Shown here piece by piece: positions 60,444 to 64,000 of a stretch of 64,000 bases of DNA. How positions within the stretch are numbered: position 1 is the stretch's first letter; the number at the start of each line of letters is the position of its first letter. Below the pieces are notes generated by a model that saw nothing but the letters and a program-made list of their open reading frames with translations, had not been told where the DNA came from and made no database searches. The stretch comes from Pirellulaceae bacterium. Its GTDB lineage: Bacteria; Planctomycetota; Planctomycetia; Pirellulales; Pirellulaceae. Location of the stretch: contig BPJV01000003.1 of the NCBI GenBank assembly GCA_026004795.1, positions 248,001 to 312,000 on the forward strand, in the 5' to 3' direction. A program made the translations under genes and the position numbers.

Positions 60444-62669
60444 TCAACGATACCACCACATGCCGACCTGGTAGGTAACCAGCGCTCCCAAGTAGGCCAA
60501 CATGGTCATGTAGACAAAAGCGAAAACGGGCCATCGCCAAGAGTTCGTCTCGCGCCGGATCACCATCAACGTAGCCGCACACTGGGCACAAAGGGCAAAA
60601 AACACCATGATGGAAAATGCTACCGGTAGATTGTAGACGGGTGTACCGTCGGGCCAGGTCGCTTGGCGAATCGCCGCCCGTAAACCAGGGTCTTCTTCAT
60701 CGACGTCCCCACCCAACGAATAGATCGTTCCCAGCGTGGCGATGATTACTTCGCGTGCAGGAAAGGAAGCAAGTACGCCAACACCAATCCTCCAATCCCA
60801 TCCCAAGGGGCGGACGATCGGTTCGATGGCTTGGCCCGTCCGTCCCAGCACGCTCTCCCGGATCAATCGACCGCTCTCTTGCCGTATGGCTCGCTGCCAT
60901 GGCTCCAGAGCATCTTTTCCTGCATCGCTCTGCTCGACGGCTTCCAATTCTGCGGTCAACTGGTAAAGACGACTGTGGTCGCCGGGGAAATAGCCAGCGG
61001 CCCAGACCAGGATGGAAGTGCAGAAGATGAGAGTTCCAGCACGGGTGAGAAATGCCTGTCCTCGCTCCAACACGCGGCTGGCCACCACCCTGGCCGATGG
61101 CAGCTTGTAACTGGGCAGTTCCATGACGAATGCCGACGTTTGCCCGGGAAAGACAAATCGTTTCAGTGCCCAAGCAACTGGAATCGCCACGGCAGCTCCC
61201 ACCAAATGCATGGCAAAAAGCACCAGTCCCTGCAGTGATATCCATCCTCCAGCCAGGTACCGATCCGGCACGAAGGTGTAGGTGAGCAAGACGTAGACCG
61301 GCAACCGGGCCGAACAGCTCATCAACGGCGCTACCAGAATGGTGACCATGCGATCTCGCCAATCGTCGATGACTCGCGTGGCCATGATTCCTGGGACGGC
61401 ACAGGCGAAGGAGCTCATCAGCGGCAGAAACGATTTGCCACTCAATCCGACCTTGGTCATCAACTTGTCCATGACGAACGCGGCGCGAGCCATGTAGCCA
61501 CAGTCCTCGAGCATAGCAATGAAAAGAAAAAGCACGAGGATCTGCGGCAGGAAGACGACAACCGACCCTACGCCAGCGATGACACCGTCGGTCAACAGGC
61601 TGCGCAACATGCCGGGTGCTAGCAGACTCTCCACGGCGGCCACACACGCCGGCTGCGCCACATCGGTGATCCAATCCATGGCCCAACTGGCTCCCCATGT
61701 GATCCCTTGAAACACCAAGAACATCACTCCGAGGAATGCCAGGAATCCCCAGAAGCGGTGCGTTAACACGTGATCGATGCGATCCGACCAGGTACGCTCG
61801 CCGGTCTCCTTGATCTCGTAGATGCCGTCAAGCTGCTGACGAATCCATTGGTACCGCAACCTTGTCTCCACGAGGGGGACCTGGAGACCATGTTGTGCCA
61901 GCTCTTCGCGTGCTCGGGCCACGGCGCCCTCCAAGGCATCCCCATCCTTGCCCGCCTGTACGCAGTACTCTCGCTCAATCGCCCCCTGGACGTCCAGGAT
62001 CAAGCGGCGTAAGACAAACCGATCGGTTGGCAAGTGCGGACAATGTTCTTGGATCCAACCGGCCAGCTTGTCCACCTGCTTTTCAAACACCTCCCCCAGG
62101 ATGCAGGGAGGAGCCGAGGAGGTCGTCACCTCGCGGATCACTCGCCGCAACTCCGAGATGCCCACGCGCCGACTGGCCGCACACGGTACCACCGGAACTC
62201 CCAACCGCCGGGACAACTCCTGCACATCGATTTGTATACCGCTCGCCTCCACTCGATCCCACATGTTGAGCGCCAATACCGTGGGTTTACCCAACTCGCG
62301 AATCTGAGTGAACAGATACAAATTGCGATCGAGGTTCGTGGCGTCGACAATGACCACCAAGACATCGGGAGATGGAACGTCGGGCAGGCGCCCGAGCAAC
62401 ACGTCGATAGCAACTTTCTCATCGGCCGATCGAGCCGCCATGCTGTAGGTACCTGGCAAATCGATCAACGTTACCGGCCCGGCATCGTCCGCGTACCGCC
62501 CCACCTTCTTTTCGACGGTCACCCCTGGATAGTTGCCGATGCGCGCAGCGATACCACTGAGGGCTGAAAACAGGGTACTTTTCCCCGTGTTGGGATTCCC
62601 GATCAGGGCAACGGTCAGTTCCGTCGTGAGCAGGGAAGGGGGAGTGGTATCAGGAGACGCAAGATCCAT
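60444..62669 (-). CDS. feoB: Ferrous iron transporter FeoB
   Basis: A 741-residue iron importer. N-terminal G domain: GNPNTGKST (Gly24-Ser31), DLPGTYS, NMWD. A GDI helical domain follows (RRLILDVQGAIEREYCV), then eight or more membrane segments with the two Gate motifs (around VFLPQILVLFLFIAMLEDCGYMARAAFVMD). All GTPase motifs are intact. Preceded by two feoA genes, 20 bp from the nearer. Confidence 0.96.
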   Translation of the reverse strand: MDLASPDTTPPSLLTTELTVALIGNPNTGKSTLFSALSGIAARIGNYPGVTVEKKVGRYADDAGPVTLIDLPGTYSMAARSADEKVAIDVLLGRLPDVPSPDVLVVIVDATNLDRNLYLFTQIRELGKPTVLALNMWDRVEASGIQIDVQELSRRLGVPVVPCAASRRVGISELRRVIREVTTSSAPPCILGEVFEKQVDKLAGWIQEHCPHLPTDRFVLRRLILDVQGAIEREYCVQAGKDGDALEGAVARAREELAQHGLQVPLVETRLRYQWIRQQLDGIYEIKETGERTWSDRIDHVLTHRFWGFLAFLGVMFLVFQGITWGASWAMDWITDVAQPACVAAVESLLAPGMLRSLLTDGVIAGVGSVVVFLPQILVLFLFIAMLEDCGYMARAAFVMDKLMTKVGLSGKSFLPLMSSFACAVPGIMATRVIDDWRDRMVTILVAPLMSCSARLPVYVLLTYTFVPDRYLAGGWISLQGLVLFAMHLVGAAVAIPVAWALKRFVFPGQTSAFVMELPSYKLPSARVVASRVLERGQAFLTRAGTLIFCTSILVWAAGYFPGDHSRLYQLTAELEAVEQSDAGKDALEPWQRAIRQESGRLIRESVLGRTGQAIEPIVRPLGWDWRIGVGVLASFPAREVIIATLGTIYSLGGDVDEEDPGLRAAIRQATWPDGTPVYNLPVAFSIMVFFALCAQCAATLMVIRRETNSWRWPVFAFVYMTMLAYLGALVTYQVGMWWYR

Positions 62670-62689
62670 GTGCGGCGGATTTCGGAGGG

Positions 62690-62929
62690 TTACGGGGAGG
62701 AATCAGGAAGGTCAAGCTTCACGCGTGCAGCTTCGACGCGGCGGAGGGAGAGCTTAGAACCACGGAGCGCGATTTCGATCGGATCACCCAACGGTGCTTT
62801 GCCCACCACCCGCACTTGCTCTCCCTCGAGAATCCCCAGCTCCATAAGCCGCAAGGTTAATGCATCAGTCCCGGCAATTGCGGCAATCGTCCCCACCTGG
62901 CCGGGAGCAAGGTCGGCCAATGTCTTCAT
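62690..62929 (-). CDS. feoA: FeoA-family protein, second copy
   Basis: A 79-residue SH3-like FeoA (LADLAPGQVGTIAAIAGTDALTLRLMELGILEGEQVRVVGKAPLGDPIEIALRG). FeoA assists FeoB in the cytoplasm. It ends 20 bp before feoB; it differs from the upstream FeoA in sequence, so the two are not a recent duplicate. Confidence 0.92.
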   Translation of the reverse strand: MKTLADLAPGQVGTIAAIAGTDALTLRLMELGILEGEQVRVVGKAPLGDPIEIALRGSKLSLRRVEAARVKLDLPDSSP

Positions 62930-62986
62930 TGCGGCAAGACTCCTGCTTTCTCGGGTTGAACAAATCGATGGTGCTTGACAGGGGAC

Positions 62987-63265
62987 CTACAGACCTGACT
63001 GGGGAATGGGCGTTGGGCGCGGCGCCACCAGAATATCCACTTCACCACTTAGACGCAGACTCAATCGCTTGGCCCCCGTATCACCAACAGCTAGCAAGCA
63101 GGGAGCCCCCGGCCGAATCATGCGAATCGTCGCCCCCACGCTCAGGCCCATCTCCGCCAAACGGCGCACTTCGTCAGGCGCGCCTACCAGCTCCACGACA
63201 CAAGCCGCCTCTTCGGCCCGCAGCTGGACTAGCGGAAGCGCCGCCACATGTTCCGATCCGATCAT
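62987..63265 (-). CDS. feoA: FeoA-family protein, first copy
   Basis: A 92-residue FeoA-like protein with an N-terminal extension (MIGSEHVAALPLVQLRAEEAACVVELVG) and the SH3 core (RRLAEMGLSVGATIRMIRPGAPCLLAVGDTGAKRLSLRLSGEVDILV). It is the first gene of the feo operon and lies 17 bp downstream of a Fur-box-like palindrome. Two FeoAs before FeoB is a known arrangement. Confidence 0.88.
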   Translation of the reverse strand: MIGSEHVAALPLVQLRAEEAACVVELVGAPDEVRRLAEMGLSVGATIRMIRPGAPCLLAVGDTGAKRLSLRLSGEVDILVAPRPTPIPQSGL

Positions 63266-63281
63266 ATCGCCCCCATCTAAA

Positions 63282-63300
63282 ATTGAGACTCAGTGTCAAT
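63282..63300. promoter_or_regulatory. Fur-box-like operator before the feo operon
   Basis: ATTGAGACTCAGTGTCAAT is a near-perfect 8-3-8 palindrome (one mismatch), similar to Fur-box variants. It is 17 bp upstream of the first feoA start, so a metal-bound repressor sitting there would block the operon. It suggests iron control by the Fur encoded at 9353. Confidence 0.7.
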
Positions 63301-63565
63301 AAGAGTCTGCGCGACTTCTGCTTGCTTGTCAATTGCGGTCGGGGCGTTTTTTCCGCAGCAACGCCAACCGCGGGTCGACTTTAGAGAATAGCTTACGGCA
63401 AACGATCAGCAGACCATGACCACCATCGGTTGCGCAAGCGCGGTGGTAGACGACAGTTCGACAACCCGTTGCTTTCTTCCTACAGCCGTCAACTTTCCCA
63501 CAGTGGGTAACTTGGAAGCTTCACCCCCTCTCCAGGCAAGAACGCTGACGTCGGGAGGAAGCTTA

Positions 63566-63588
63566 GGGGAGGGGAGGGCAGGGCAGGG
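63566..63588 (+). repeat. G-run tract, G-quadruplex-like
   Basis: GGGG, GGGG, GGG, GGG and GGG with A or CA spacers, right after the stop of the last gene. It resembles the tract at 19330-19352. Confidence 0.5.
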
Positions 63589-63591
63589 CTC

Positions 63592-64000
63592 TCAAGCGTT
63601 GGATGGGCGCAACAGGGCGAGCGCTTGATCGTGGACAATTCCATTGCTGGCCACACCATCGCCGCCAAACGCCGTCGGCTCTCCGCTCCAGTCGGTGAAC
63701 CGCCCACCAGCCTCGCGGACCACGACTTCGACAGGAGCCAAGTCCCAAGGATTGGCTACCGGATCGACCATCAATTCGGCTCGCCCGGTGGCTACCAAGA
63801 GATAACCGTACCCATCTCCCCAGGTTCGCGTGATCGACGCCCGCCGCTCCAGTTCGCGATAGGCGGCCTCGGCTCCGCGTTGCCAAAAGGAATCGACTTG
63901 GGATGTGGTGAACAGCCCTACCTCCAGGTCCCGATCGGAAACCCGAGCGGGGTGCCATGCAGCTTTGGCGGTAGCATGCCACGCACCGCACCCTGTGGCG
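63592..64000 (-). CDS. Inositol-monophosphatase/histidinol-phosphatase family, C-terminal part
   Basis: About 135 residues of a gene that begins beyond the window. WGDGYGYLLVATGRAELMVDP and NPWDLAPVEVVVREAGGRFTDWSG are the metal-site and C-terminal motifs of the IMPase superfamily, most like HisN-type histidinol-phosphatases. ATGCGAWHAT, in the visible start, is the family's GCGAW-type block. Whether it acts on histidinol or inositol phosphate cannot be decided without the N-terminus. Confidence 0.85.
   Translation of the reverse strand, partial: ATGCGAWHATAKAAWHPARVSDRDLEVGLFTTSQVDSFWQRGAEAAYRELERRASITRTWGDGYGYLLVATGRAELMVDPVANPWDLAPVEVVVREAGGRFTDWSGEPTAFGGDGVASNGIVHDQALALLRPSNA

Overview
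The window looks like a piece of a planctomycete chromosome, most likely Pirellulales/Pirellulaceae-like. Reasons: a DUF1501 sulfatase-like protein, a TatC with a long insert between its first two membrane segments, a Cys-rich 'BBP2'-type porin, DUF11 and VWA envelope proteins, small lipoproteins of a planctomycete style, and long secreted proteins rich in Pro/Ala. GC is moderately high. Genes sit in short operons on both strands. I saw no tRNA, rRNA or CRISPR array.

Region 1-26.5 kb is mostly housekeeping. It runs: end of gltB and gltD (glutamate synthase), a RadC-like protein, an MsbA-type ABC exporter, a DUF2817 M14-like hydrolase, a lipoprotein with an inactivated transglutaminase fold, a Fur repressor, a HEAT-like secreted protein, two adjacent DUF3299 proteins (the first interrupted by a +1 frameshift at CCC-TGA-C), DUF3127, tatC, manA, metG, a FadL-type outer membrane protein, mtnB, miaE, an ABC-F ATPase overlapping ftsY. 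Region 26.8-39.6 kb is dominated by envelope proteins: the porin with a clear terminator, a degenerate ADP-ribosylglycohydrolase, a DUF11 protein split in two by a 4-bp overlap, its lipoprotein paralogue, a LolA-like hypothetical, an HD-PAS-GGDEF signalling protein, superoxide dismutase and a proline-rich secreted protein.

Region 39.6-43.6 kb is a mobile-element island. It contains a perfect 238-bp tandem duplication, a truncated IS4-like transposase start, a RAYT/REP-type Y1 transposase flanked by inverted GTGCCACCCAC/GTGGGTGGCAC words, an 85-bp imperfect palindrome, and an IS110 transposase preceded by stable hairpins that could belong to a bridge RNA.

Region 43.9-64 kb returns to core genes: a flippase, typA (bipA), rpsD, then lpdA, an alcohol dehydrogenase, aceE and aceF (pyruvate dehydrogenase), DinB, HD and VWA proteins, a DUF1501 protein, and a ferrous-iron uptake operon (feoA-feoA-feoB plus a small Cys-rich membrane protein) with a Fur-box-like palindrome just upstream. 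The window ends inside an inositol-monophosphatase/HisN-family gene. The strongest follow-up candidates are the frameshift gene, the RAYT/REP and IS110 island, and the pseudo-enzymes.
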